From Thermomonospora echinospora (GTDB lineage Bacteria; Actinomycetota; Actinomycetes; Streptosporangiales; Streptosporangiaceae), in NCBI RefSeq assembly GCF_900108175.1, contig NZ_FNVO01000030.1, positions 1 through 63,261 of the forward strand: a DNA stretch of 63,261 nt. Reading direction: 5' to 3'. Position numbers and translations under genes: made by a program. The notes under the pieces are model-generated. The model was not told the DNA's origin and did no database searches. It saw only the letters and a list, made by a program, of their open reading frames with translations. Shown in pieces: positions 26,903 to 34,816 of this stretch (positions are counted from its first letter, which is position 1; every line of letters starts with the position of its first letter).

Positions 26903-26977
26903 GCGCAGTAGGGGAGCCGGGTCGCCCCCCCCGGGCCTCATAAGCCCGAGATCGCCGGTTCGAATCCGGCCTGCGCC
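26903..26977 (+). tRNA. tRNA-Met(CAT)-like gene
   Basis: GCGCAG pairs with CTGCGC in the acceptor, GGGC-CTCATAA-GCCC gives the anticodon arm (CAT), and the T arm is GCCGG-TTCGAAT-CCGGC. The D region contains an eight-C run that may be a mutation. This is among the better-preserved members of the array; it may be elongator, initiator or Ile-type. Confidence 0.65.
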
Positions 26978-26995
26978 ACCACTTCCCTCCCACGA

Positions 26996-27042
26996 TCCGG
27001 TGTCGCCCAGCGGTAGGGCAGCGGGCTGTTAATACTCCAGCC
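26996..27042 (+). tRNA. 5' half of tRNA-Asn(GTT)-like gene
   Basis: TCCGGTGTCGCCCAGCGGTA starts a tRNA with a D arm, and CTGTTAA is an anticodon loop with GTT. After the loop the sequence no longer pairs and no T arm follows, so the gene is broken at the anticodon arm. Confidence 0.55.
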
Positions 27043-27243
27043 GCACTTGGAGATCTCGGTCTGATCGAGGCTGGGACGTATGCAATAAGAATGTCGTCAC
27101 TTCGGCACCTCCTTACCCCTTCAGGTCAGCGTTTCTGAGATGAGGGAAGGGCAACCGAGCACGGCCTGACAGGCCTTGCGCGCGCTTGGCGCAGGGGGTG
27201 AAGTAGGTTCGACCGTCCCGGGGTGTTTGGGCTTGGAGGCCGC

Positions 27244-27650
27244 GTGGCGACGATGTCGGGTAAGACCTGCCTGGTGACCGGTGCGACCAGTGGCATCGGG
27301 AAGGAGACCGCTGTCCGACTGGCGGGGGAGGGCGCCACCTTGATCGTCCCCGCCCGGACGGTGGACCGCGGTGAGGCGGCCGCCGATGAGATCCGTCGCC
27401 GGGTGCCGGGGGCGCGGGTGGAGACCCTGGCCGCCGACCTGTCGAGCATGGCCCAGGTGCGGCTGCTGGCCGAGCAGGTCCAGGCCCGGTATGACCGGCT
27501 CGACGTCCTGGTCAACAACGCGGGCGTGATCATGATGCGGCGGCAGCCGACCGTCGACGGCTGGGAGAGCACCCTCGCGATCAACCATCTGGCACCGTTC
27601 CTGCTGACCAACCTGCTGCGCGGGCTGCTGGAGCGCAGCGCTCCCGCGCG
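27244..27650 (+). pseudogene. Truncated short-chain dehydrogenase/reductase
   Basis: The frame reads KTCLVTGATSGIGKETAVRL (Rossmann cofactor motif TGxxxGIG), later DVLVNNAGVI (NNAG motif) and ESTLAINHLAPFLLTNLLRG. It stops resembling the family after about 135 residues, before the catalytic Tyr-x-x-x-Lys, where the second group of tRNA-like sequences begins. It resembles retinol dehydrogenase-like SDRs. Inactive. Confidence 0.85.
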
Positions 27651-27675
27651 GGCTCACCGTCCGCCCGGGGCACCG

Positions 27676-27748
27676 GCTCGTGTAGCTCAACGGACAGAGC
27701 ACCGCCTTGTCAGGGCGGAGGATGCGGGTTCGACTCCCGTCGCGGGCG
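27676..27748 (+). tRNA. tRNA-Asp(GTC)
   Basis: All arms pair: acceptor GCTCGTG/CGCGGGC with two wobble pairs, D stem GCTC/GAGC, anticodon arm CCGCC-TTGTCAG-GGCGG (GTC), T arm GCGGG-TTCGACT-CCCGT. It looks intact and could be functional. Confidence 0.85.
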
Positions 27749-27758
27749 CCGGGGAAGA

Positions 27759-27825
27759 GGCGCTGGCTCAAGGTGGGCGCCGGTCAGCACGACCGAAGAT
27801 TCAGGGCTCGAGTCCCTGTGCGCCG
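27759..27825 (+). tRNA. Degenerate tRNA-like sequence, anticodon uncertain
   Basis: GGCGC...GCGCC acceptor pairing, D stem GCTC/GGGC and T arm CAGGG-CTCGAGT-CCCTG are present. The anticodon loop CAGCACG would read GCA (Cys) but lacks the usual T at position 33. Probably decayed. Confidence 0.4.
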
Positions 27826-27928
27826 GTGTGGCAGATGGCGGGAGCGGTCGAGGCTGCGGCCGCACCCGGCGTCGTTCACCTCGCTGCGGTCTGGGCAGCC
27901 CCCGACCGCAGCGGAGTTTCCTGCACCT

Positions 27929-28003
27929 GCTCGTGTAGCTCAGAGGGAGAGCGGCTCCCTTACAAGCAGCGGGCCGCTGGTTCGAATCCAGCCGCGAGCA
28001 CCA
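27929..28003 (+). tRNA. tRNA-Val(TAC) with encoded CCA
   Basis: Acceptor GCTCGTG/CGCGAGC pairs, D stem GCTC/GAGC pairs, the anticodon arm GCTCC-CTTACAA-GCAGC (TAC) has one mismatch, and the T arm GCTGG-TTCGAAT-CCAGC is perfect. The 3' CCA is encoded (28001-28003). Likely functional or recently so. Confidence 0.8.
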
Positions 28004-28095
28004 GGCCCTCGTAGCTCAGAAGCCGTCCACGGCCGTCTCGTGAACGGAGCCCTCCTCCGGAGAGAAGTCCTCCGGTCCCATCCGGAACCGCCCGC
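28004..28095 (+). tRNA. Degenerate tRNA-Thr(CGT)-like sequence
   Basis: GGCCCTCGTAGCTCAGAAG looks like a tRNA start and D arm. CCGT-CTCGTGA-ACGG gives an anticodon arm with CGT. A possible T arm CCGG-TCCCATC-CGG follows after an overlong variable region. Probably a decayed tRNA. Confidence 0.4.
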
Positions 28096-28211
28096 CGGCA
28101 CCCAGTGCATCCCCTCCGACCGGCCGGAGCCGGTGTTCTCGCCGCTCATGCTCGGTAACCGCGCTTCCTGCCGAGGTGGTCGAAGGAAGCACATATTACC
28201 TACCCATTTGG

Positions 28212-28242
28212 TTGACTATGTCGGGAGTGTCCTGCAAGGATC
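28212..28242 (+). promoter_or_regulatory. Candidate promoter of the sulfatase operon
   Basis: TTGACT is followed after about 18 bases by AAGGAT, a plausible actinobacterial -35/-10 pair, 55-85 bases upstream of the first sulfatase start. Confidence 0.35.
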
Positions 28243-28297
28243 GCTCCCGCTGATCTTCAACGGCCCTGCCGGGCCGCTCTTGTGAAGGAACACCGCC

Positions 28298-30532
28298 ATG
28301 CCCAGCCGCCGTCATTTCCTCACCGGTTCCGCCATGGCGCTCGGGGCGGCCGCGCTGCCTTCTCTCCCCGCCGCGGCGGCCACGCGCCCAGGCGACGGCG
28401 AGGAACGAGGACGGCCCAACTTCGTGGTCGTTCTCGCCGACGACCTCGGCTACGGCGAACTCGGCGCGTACGGGCAGCAGCTGATCAGGACCCCCAACAT
28501 CGACCGGCTGGCCGCCGAGGGCCTGCGCTTCACCGACGCCTACTCGGCCGGTCCCGTCTGCGCCCCGTCCCGGTGCTCGCTGCTGACCGGCCTGCACTCC
28601 GGGCACGCGCGGGTGCGGCGCAACCCCGGCGGAGATCCCGCCTCCATCTCACTGCGGGACGGTGACACCACCTTCGCCGAGGTGCTGCGCGCACGCGGCT
28701 ACCGCACCGCCTGCATCGGCAAGTGGGGCTTCGGGCCCGAGCAGGGCGGGCAGGCCAGCCACCCGAACTCCCGCGGCTTCGAGGAGTTTTACGGCTACAT
28801 CACCCACGGGCACGCCCACGACTACTACCCCGCCTACCTGTGGCACAACGGTGACAAGGTCCAACTGCCCGAGAATGGCGACGGCAAGAAGGGGACCTTC
28901 GCACCCGACCTGTTCCGGGACCGCGCCCTCGACTTCATCAAGACCCACCGGAACGAGCCGTTCCTGCTCTTCCTCACCCCCAACGTGCCGCACGCGCCCA
29001 GCGACGTGCCCAGCACCGCCCCCTACGACGACCAGCCCTGGCCGGCGGCCGACAAGGGACACGCCGCCCAGGTCACCCGTCTGGACGAATACGTCGGGAC
29101 GCTCATCGGCGCGCTGCGCGAGCACGGCCTGGCCGACTCCACGGTGGTCCTGGTCACCAGCGACAACGGGCCACACGAGGAAGGCGGGTTCAACCCCGAC
29201 CGATTCGATGCCAACGGGCCGCTGCGCGGCTACAAGCGGAACCTGTACGAGGGCGGTGTCCGGGTACCGCTGATCGCCTGGTCGCCCCGCCGGATCCGCC
29301 CCGGCACCAGTGACCGGCCGACCCAGCAGACCGACCTGCTGCCCACGCTCGCCGAACTGGCCGGCGCGCCGGCACCGCGCGACATCGACGGCCTGTCGAT
29401 CGCGTCCCTGCTGAACGGCAGGTCGGGCGGCGCCGCGGCGGCCGGCCACCTGTACTGGTACCGGCTCGACGGCGGCGTCACCGCCCGCGCCAACAAGACC
29501 GACGGCGGCCGCATCTCCCGGCTGGCCGAGGCCGTACGACAGGGCGATTGGAAGGCGGTGCGCTTCGCCCCGGGCAAGGACCGCACCGTTCCCGACGACC
29601 AGTGGCAGGTCGAACTTTACGACCTGCGTTCGGACCCGGGGGAGACCACCGATGTCGCCGTCGCCCACCCGGCGGTCGTCACCCGGCTGGTCGGGCTGAT
29701 GCGCGACTCCTGGGTCGATTCCTACGAGCGGGAGCCCTTCGGGTTGTCGCTGGACGTCCCGGACATCCTGCTCCCGGGAGTGACGTACACGATCACCGGG
29801 ACGTTCGGCAACGGCTCGGAGCAGACGTGGGCAGGCGCCCGGCTCCGGCTCCACGCGCCCGGCGACTGGTCGGTGCGGCCGATTCGGCGCGGCTTCGGCC
29901 GCCTGGCGCCCGGTGGGCGGGTGCAGGCCGAATGGCGGGTCACCGTGCCAGAGAAAACGACCGCCACCCAATGGCGGCTGGCCGTGACGGCGCATTGCAC
30001 GGCGGGCGGGACCCCGCTGCGCTTCAGCACCGAACGGACCTTCGTCCCACCACCGCCCCCACCGTCCGACGACGCCTACCTCAGCGACCTGACATGGCTC
30101 AGCGCCGTCAACGGCTGGGGTCCGGTCGAGATCGACACCAGCAACGGCAAGGCCGCGGCCGGAGATGGCACACCGATCAGCTTCGGCGGCACCGTCCACG
30201 CCAAGGGGCTCGGCGTGCACTCTCCCTCGGAGGTGGTCTACCACCTGGGCGGGCGGTGCACCCGGTTCACCTCGGTCGTCGGCATCGACGACTTCTCCGC
30301 CCAGCAGAGTGCCCGCGGCAACGTGATCGCCGAGGTCTGGGCGGACGACACCAAGATCTTCGACAGCGGTGTGCTGCGGGCCGCCACCGGACCGCGCCAG
30401 GTGGACGTCGACGTGACCGGAGCGCGGCTGCTGCGCCTGGTGGTCCGCCAGGCCGACGACGGCAACGGCTTCAACCACACCTCATGGGCCGACGCCTTCG
30501 TCCGGCACGTCGACTCCAGCACCCAGCGATGA
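28298..30532 (+). CDS. Tat-exported arylsulfatase with C-terminal NPCBM-type domain
   Basis: A 744-residue type I sulfatase that hydrolyses sulfate esters outside the cell. A Tat signal (SRRHFLTGSAMALGAAALP) leads into NFVVVLADDLGYGELGAYGQ, whose Asp pair binds calcium. CAPSRCSLLTG (about residues 88-98) is the Cys-type formylglycine signature. GKWGFG and SDNGPHEEGG are further active-site blocks. After about residue 480 comes a NEW3-like beta-sandwich, then from about 590 an NPCBM-like carbohydrate-binding module (FGGTVHAKGLGVHSPSEVVY). AAGGA precedes ATG 28298. First gene of the operon; the next start overlaps its stop (ATGA). Substrate is probably a sulfated polysaccharide. Confidence 0.92.
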   Translation: MPSRRHFLTGSAMALGAAALPSLPAAAATRPGDGEERGRPNFVVVLADDLGYGELGAYGQQLIRTPNIDRLAAEGLRFTDAYSAGPVCAPSRCSLLTGLHSGHARVRRNPGGDPASISLRDGDTTFAEVLRARGYRTACIGKWGFGPEQGGQASHPNSRGFEEFYGYITHGHAHDYYPAYLWHNGDKVQLPENGDGKKGTFAPDLFRDRALDFIKTHRNEPFLLFLTPNVPHAPSDVPSTAPYDDQPWPAADKGHAAQVTRLDEYVGTLIGALREHGLADSTVVLVTSDNGPHEEGGFNPDRFDANGPLRGYKRNLYEGGVRVPLIAWSPRRIRPGTSDRPTQQTDLLPTLAELAGAPAPRDIDGLSIASLLNGRSGGAAAAGHLYWYRLDGGVTARANKTDGGRISRLAEAVRQGDWKAVRFAPGKDRTVPDDQWQVELYDLRSDPGETTDVAVAHPAVVTRLVGLMRDSWVDSYEREPFGLSLDVPDILLPGVTYTITGTFGNGSEQTWAGARLRLHAPGDWSVRPIRRGFGRLAPGGRVQAEWRVTVPEKTTATQWRLAVTAHCTAGGTPLRFSTERTFVPPPPPPSDDAYLSDLTWLSAVNGWGPVEIDTSNGKAAAGDGTPISFGGTVHAKGLGVHSPSEVVYHLGGRCTRFTSVVGIDDFSAQQSARGNVIAEVWADDTKIFDSGVLRAATGPRQVDVDVTGARLLRLVVRQADDGNGFNHTSWADAFVRHVDSSTQR

Positions 30533-32646
30533 CCCGGCAGGGAGGATCGGGCAGGAACGGCGGCGTCAGCCGACGGCACTTCGTGGCGGCGGGCTCGGCG
30601 GCGGTGGCCGGCGCCACCATCGGCGCACCCGCCGAACCGGCCGCCGCAAGCAGGCGAGCCGGCCGGCCGAACATCCTGCTGGTGTACCTGGACGACCTGG
30701 GCTACGGCGACCTCGGCTGCTACGGATCCCAGGTGGTGCGCACCCCCAACCTCGACCGGCTGGCCGCCGAAGGCACCCGGTTCACCCAGGGCTACTCGGG
30801 CGCACCGGTGTGCAGCCCGTCACGAGCGGCGCTGCTGACCGGACGGGTGCCGCCCAGGACGGGTGTGACGGACGTGCTGGATGCGTCCGAGTCCCGGGGG
30901 CTGCCGCCCACCGAGCGCACCATCGCCGAGTACCTGCGAGGCGCGGGCTACTACACCGCGTGCATAGGCAAGTGGCACGTGGGACGCCCCTCGGAGCACA
31001 ACCCGCTCCAGCACGGCTTCACCAGCTTCTTCGGCCTGAACGCGGTCTACACCGCCAACACGTACCCGATCGACCTGTGGCGGGACGAGCAGGTGGTCGG
31101 GTCCGTGACCGACGACGCGGACCTGGCCACCCTGACCCGGCGCTTCACCGACGAGGCGATCGCCGCGATCGACCGGGCCGGGGACCGGCCGTTCTTCGTC
31201 TACCTGGCCGAGGTGATGCCGCACCTTCCGCTGGCGGTCGAGCCGCAGTTCGCCGACCGCTCCAGGGCCGGTACGTACGGGGACGTGATCGAGGCTACCG
31301 ACCACCATCTCGGCCGGCTGTTCGACACCTTGCGCGCACGCGGCTTGGACCGCGACACGCTGGTCGTCGTCGCCAGCGACAACGGCCCATGGTTCCAGGG
31401 CTCGGTGGGCGGCCTGCGCGGACGCAAGTACGACGTGTTCGAGGGCGGCACCCGGGTGCCGTTCATCGCCCGCCGCCCGGGGACGGTACCCGCCCGCACG
31501 GTCTCCTCCGACATCGTGTCGGTGCTGGACCTGCTGCCCACCTTCTGTTCCCTCGCCGGCGTCCGGCCCGACCCGTCGATCACCCTGGACGGGACCGACC
31601 TCGGACCGGCTCTGCGGGGCGCGCGCCACAAACCTCGCCCGCCGATCTACTACTACCTCGGCGACCAGCTCGCAGCCGTCCGTGAAGGCAAATGGAAGCT
31701 GCACGTCCGGCGGCGCGGCTCGGACCAGCGTTACCTGCCGGAGCTGTACGACCTGCACCACGACCCCCGGGAGAGCTACGACCTGGCCGGACGCAACCCC
31801 GGCACGGTGGAACGACTCCAGCGGCTCATCGCCGAATTCGAGGCGAGCGTCCGGGACGAGCCCCCGCTACCGGGCGTCGTGCTGGATGCGGGGCCGCTGT
31901 TCGCGGGCCGGGAGGGCGCTGTGAAGGTGACCCTGACCGGCGCGGCACGTCCGGACGGCTCGCCGGCGGCGCAGGTGACCGCCGCCGTCGAGGCGCCCCA
32001 GGGATGGGCCACGCGCCCGGTGACGCAGACCGTTGACCTGTCGTCCAATCCGTCCTTCGAGGTGCCCGTCACCCCGCCCGCCGGGACGACCCCGTCCCCC
32101 GGCAAGCTCGCGACCTTCGTGCTCACCGCCAAGGCCACGATCGACGGCGTTCCCTTCTCCGATACGGCCAGGGCCGTCGCGTACGTCGTCCCGCACGGAG
32201 ACGACGTCGCGCTGGCGCTCGACGCGGGCACTCCGGAGGGGCCGTTGCTCCCGTCCTACCGCCGGCTCGTCCCCGGCAGCGTCTGGGACTCCGCCGTGGG
32301 CTATGGCTGGGTGGGTGCCGCCCCCCAGGCCCGCGACCGGAACGCTCCGGACGCGCTGCGCCGGGACATGGTCACCTCGCAGGCGCCGGCGGTGCTGCGC
32401 CTGCGGATCCCGGCGGGACGGCGGACCGTCTCGATCCTGCGCGGCGACCATGGCTTTGCCACCACGGGCATCCAGGTGGAGACCGCCGGTGAGGTCGTGG
32501 TGCCCACTGGGGCGGACATCGCCGCGGGCGAGTACTGGTGGGAGCAGTTCACACTCGACGGCGGCGCCGACGGGCGCACCGTGGACCTGCGCTTGTCCAA
32601 CACCGAGAACGTCTACTGGAAAGTGCTCGCCCTGCTGGTGAGATAG
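30529..32646 (+). CDS. Tat-exported sulfatase with C-terminal beta-sandwich domains
   Basis: A 705-residue sulfatase starting at ATG 30529, coupled to the upstream gene by ATGA. It has a Tat motif SRRHFVAAGSAAVAG, NILLVYLDDLGYGDLGCYGS, the formylglycine signature CSPSRAALLTG (about residue 93), GKWHVGRP and SDNGPWFQG. Residues ~450-560 look like a NEW3-type sandwich and ~570-705 like a galactose-binding fold, so it probably docks on glycans. A longer in-frame reading upstream overlaps the first sulfatase and is not real. Confidence 0.92.
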   Translation: MTRQGGSGRNGGVSRRHFVAAGSAAVAGATIGAPAEPAAASRRAGRPNILLVYLDDLGYGDLGCYGSQVVRTPNLDRLAAEGTRFTQGYSGAPVCSPSRAALLTGRVPPRTGVTDVLDASESRGLPPTERTIAEYLRGAGYYTACIGKWHVGRPSEHNPLQHGFTSFFGLNAVYTANTYPIDLWRDEQVVGSVTDDADLATLTRRFTDEAIAAIDRAGDRPFFVYLAEVMPHLPLAVEPQFADRSRAGTYGDVIEATDHHLGRLFDTLRARGLDRDTLVVVASDNGPWFQGSVGGLRGRKYDVFEGGTRVPFIARRPGTVPARTVSSDIVSVLDLLPTFCSLAGVRPDPSITLDGTDLGPALRGARHKPRPPIYYYLGDQLAAVREGKWKLHVRRRGSDQRYLPELYDLHHDPRESYDLAGRNPGTVERLQRLIAEFEASVRDEPPLPGVVLDAGPLFAGREGAVKVTLTGAARPDGSPAAQVTAAVEAPQGWATRPVTQTVDLSSNPSFEVPVTPPAGTTPSPGKLATFVLTAKATIDGVPFSDTARAVAYVVPHGDDVALALDAGTPEGPLLPSYRRLVPGSVWDSAVGYGWVGAAPQARDRNAPDALRRDMVTSQAPAVLRLRIPAGRRTVSILRGDHGFATTGIQVETAGEVVVPTGADIAAGEYWWEQFTLDGGADGRTVDLRLSNTENVYWKVLALLVR

Positions 32647-32693
32647 CCCGGCATGACCACGCATCAACAGGCCAAGACGCACGGAGAACGCAC

Positions 32694-33722
32694 ATGACCG
32701 GGCAATCGGATCGGAATCTGACACGACGCACCTTCCTTGCGGCCACTGGAGCGGCCGCAGGCTCGTTGGCCCTCACCTCGGGACCGGAACGCACGGCGGC
32801 CGCGGCCGCACAGGCGGCGACCGATGCGGTCGTGCCACTGGCGAGGAGTGTGCAACGCTCGTGGCTCGGACCGGACTTTTGGGCCAACAGGCTGCAGGAC
32901 TGGCACCTTGCGGACGGACGTATCGAGGGCATCGCAAAGCCCGGCCCGCACAGGTTGCGGACGATCGGGATCCTCACCAGGGAGCTGACCGGTGATGGAG
33001 CGGCGCGTCTGCGGGTGCGTACGGGGACGCTCGCGCCCGGGCCGGGATTCTCCGGCTTCCTCGTGGGGGCGGGCGCCGGCGCGCTGGATCCGCGTGCCGC
33101 CGCGCTGGTCCAGGGACCCTCCGGTGAGGGCGGCGGACTGCTGGCCGTTTACGGATCAGACGGGCAGGTGGCCTTCCGCGACCACGCCGAGGAGTCCCGG
33201 CCGTTCGCCTTCACGGCGTTCCCCGCCAAGGTCGACACGCCTGCCGCCGGACCGCGGACCTTGGACGAGGACGTCGAGCTGGTGCTGGAGCTGAAGCCCT
33301 CGGGCGGCGGTGACCTGCGGCTGCGGCTTTATGCCCGCGACCGGCGCACCGACAGGATCCTCTCCTCCGCGACGCTGGAGGGGGTGGCGCCGGAACGGGT
33401 GCGAGGTGGTTTCTCGCTCGTCGAGTCCGACGACCGGCCGGTCCAGGGGGCGCGGTTCTGGTTCAGCGACCTGCATGCGACGGGTCCGGGCGTGACCATC
33501 CATCGCGATCGTGCGTTCGGCCCGATCGTCGGCACCCTCTTCTCCGTCTCCGGTTCGGTCCTCAAGCTCACGGCACAGCTGGTCCCGCTGGGTCCTGACG
33601 ATCCGCGTGAGCTCTACCGGCTGAACAGGGACCTCGGCGAACTCACCGATGTCGCCGCCGAGCACCCCGCCCTGGTCCGCAAGGCCGAGCGGCTGCTGGC
33701 CGGCGCCGTCTCGGGAGCTTGA
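32694..33722 (+). CDS. Tat-exported beta-sandwich protein with sulfatase-like tail (chimera)
   Basis: A 342-residue protein with Tat motif RRTFLAATGAAAGSLAL. The body (RSWLGPDFWANRLQDWHLAD, then a jelly-roll-like region, and FGPIVGTLFSVSGSVLKLTA) resembles the N-terminal lectin-like part of some PhoD-type metallophosphatases. The last 40 residues, ELYRLNRDLGELTDVAAEHP, match the C-terminal end of sulfatases instead. No catalytic sulfatase or phosphatase motifs are present, so it may bind substrate rather than cleave it. GGAG precedes ATG 32694. It lies between two sulfatases and the maturase; the chimera may come from deletion between neighbouring genes. Confidence 0.65.
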   Translation: MTGQSDRNLTRRTFLAATGAAAGSLALTSGPERTAAAAAQAATDAVVPLARSVQRSWLGPDFWANRLQDWHLADGRIEGIAKPGPHRLRTIGILTRELTGDGAARLRVRTGTLAPGPGFSGFLVGAGAGALDPRAAALVQGPSGEGGGLLAVYGSDGQVAFRDHAEESRPFAFTAFPAKVDTPAAGPRTLDEDVELVLELKPSGGGDLRLRLYARDRRTDRILSSATLEGVAPERVRGGFSLVESDDRPVQGARFWFSDLHATGPGVTIHRDRAFGPIVGTLFSVSGSVLKLTAQLVPLGPDDPRELYRLNRDLGELTDVAAEHPALVRKAERLLAGAVSGA

Positions 33723-33725
33723 CCC

Positions 33726-34736
33726 ATGTCCGGCTGCACTCCGTCCGACGAGGGCAACACCTCGTGCTGCGCTCCGTCCGCAGGTGGGGGCCATATGATC
33801 GAGGCCATCACGCTCGGCCCTCCAGGGCCGTTCCGTCCAGTCGCCGCAGACCGCAACCCCCGCGGGCAGGTCCGCCTTTCGGGCGGTACGTTCACGATGG
33901 GCGACACTTTCGGAGAGGGATACGCCGCCGACGGCGAGGGGCCCGTGCATGATGTGCGCCTCGACCCGTTCTTGATCGACGCCACCACGGTCACCAACGC
34001 CGCCTTCGCCGCGTTCGTCAAGGACACCGGCTACGTGACCGACGCCGAACGGCTCGGCATGTCCGCGGTGTTCCACCTCACGGTGCAGGCCGACTCGGCC
34101 GACGTCCTCGGAAGGGCCACGGGCACACCATGGTGGCTGGTCGTGCGGGGAGCTTCCTGGCGTCACCCGCACGGGCCGCTGTCCTCCATCGGCGCACTGC
34201 AAAACCACCCGGTGGTCCAGGTGAGCTGGAACGATGCGCAGGCATACTGCGCGTGGGCGGGCAAGCGCCTTCCTACGGAAGCCGAGTGGGAGTACGCCGC
34301 CCGCGGCGGACGGGAGGGCAACAGGTTCCCGTGGGGTGACGAGCTCACCCCACGCGGCCAGTGGATGTGCAACATCTGGCAGGGAACCTTCCCCACCCAC
34401 AACACCGCCGAGGACGGCCATGTCGCCACCGCTCCCGTGAAGTCCTTCCGGCCCAACGGCTTCGGGCTGTGGAACATGGTGGGCAACGTCTGGGAATGGT
34501 GCGCCGACACCTTCGCGGCCGACACCTATGCCGTCCGTGCAGGCCAGATCCCCGTACACGATCCCCGTGGCCCCCTGCACGATCCGAGCCGCTCCGCTCC
34601 GCGCGTCATGCGCGGCGGCTCGTTCCTGTGTCACGACTCGTACTGCTACCGGTACCGGGTGGCGGCACGGTCGAGCAACACCGCCGAATCCGCGGCGGCG
34701 AACATCGGCTTCCGTTGCGCCAATGACGCCGGCTGA
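33726..34736 (+). CDS. Formylglycine-generating enzyme (sulfatase maturase)
   Basis: A 336-residue cytoplasmic oxidase that converts the signature Cys of sulfatases to formylglycine. It has the FGE/SUMF1 fold markers GGTFTMGDTFGEGYAADGEG, PVVQVSWNDAQAYCAWAGKR, LPTEAEWEYAARGG and NVWEWCAD. The catalytic region GGSFLCHDSYCYRYRVAARS keeps both active-site Cys residues five apart, as in the actinobacterial enzyme. It starts three bases after the preceding stop, so it is translated with the sulfatases. All three sulfatases carry Cys-type signatures, and they must be modified before folding and Tat export. Confidence 0.95.
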   Translation: MSGCTPSDEGNTSCCAPSAGGGHMIEAITLGPPGPFRPVAADRNPRGQVRLSGGTFTMGDTFGEGYAADGEGPVHDVRLDPFLIDATTVTNAAFAAFVKDTGYVTDAERLGMSAVFHLTVQADSADVLGRATGTPWWLVVRGASWRHPHGPLSSIGALQNHPVVQVSWNDAQAYCAWAGKRLPTEAEWEYAARGGREGNRFPWGDELTPRGQWMCNIWQGTFPTHNTAEDGHVATAPVKSFRPNGFGLWNMVGNVWEWCADTFAADTYAVRAGQIPVHDPRGPLHDPSRSAPRVMRGGSFLCHDSYCYRYRVAARSSNTAESAAANIGFRCANDAG

Positions 34737-34816
34737 CGAGCACGCCGCGCTTTCCCCACCACGTCCGCGTCCATGAGGAACAGCGGTCTCACTCCACACG
34801 CGCATCGGAGGCGCCC

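Noticed and set aside
28649-30478. A 609-codon minus-strand frame opposite the first sulfatase
   Set aside because: Shadow composition; the plus strand carries every sulfatase signature.
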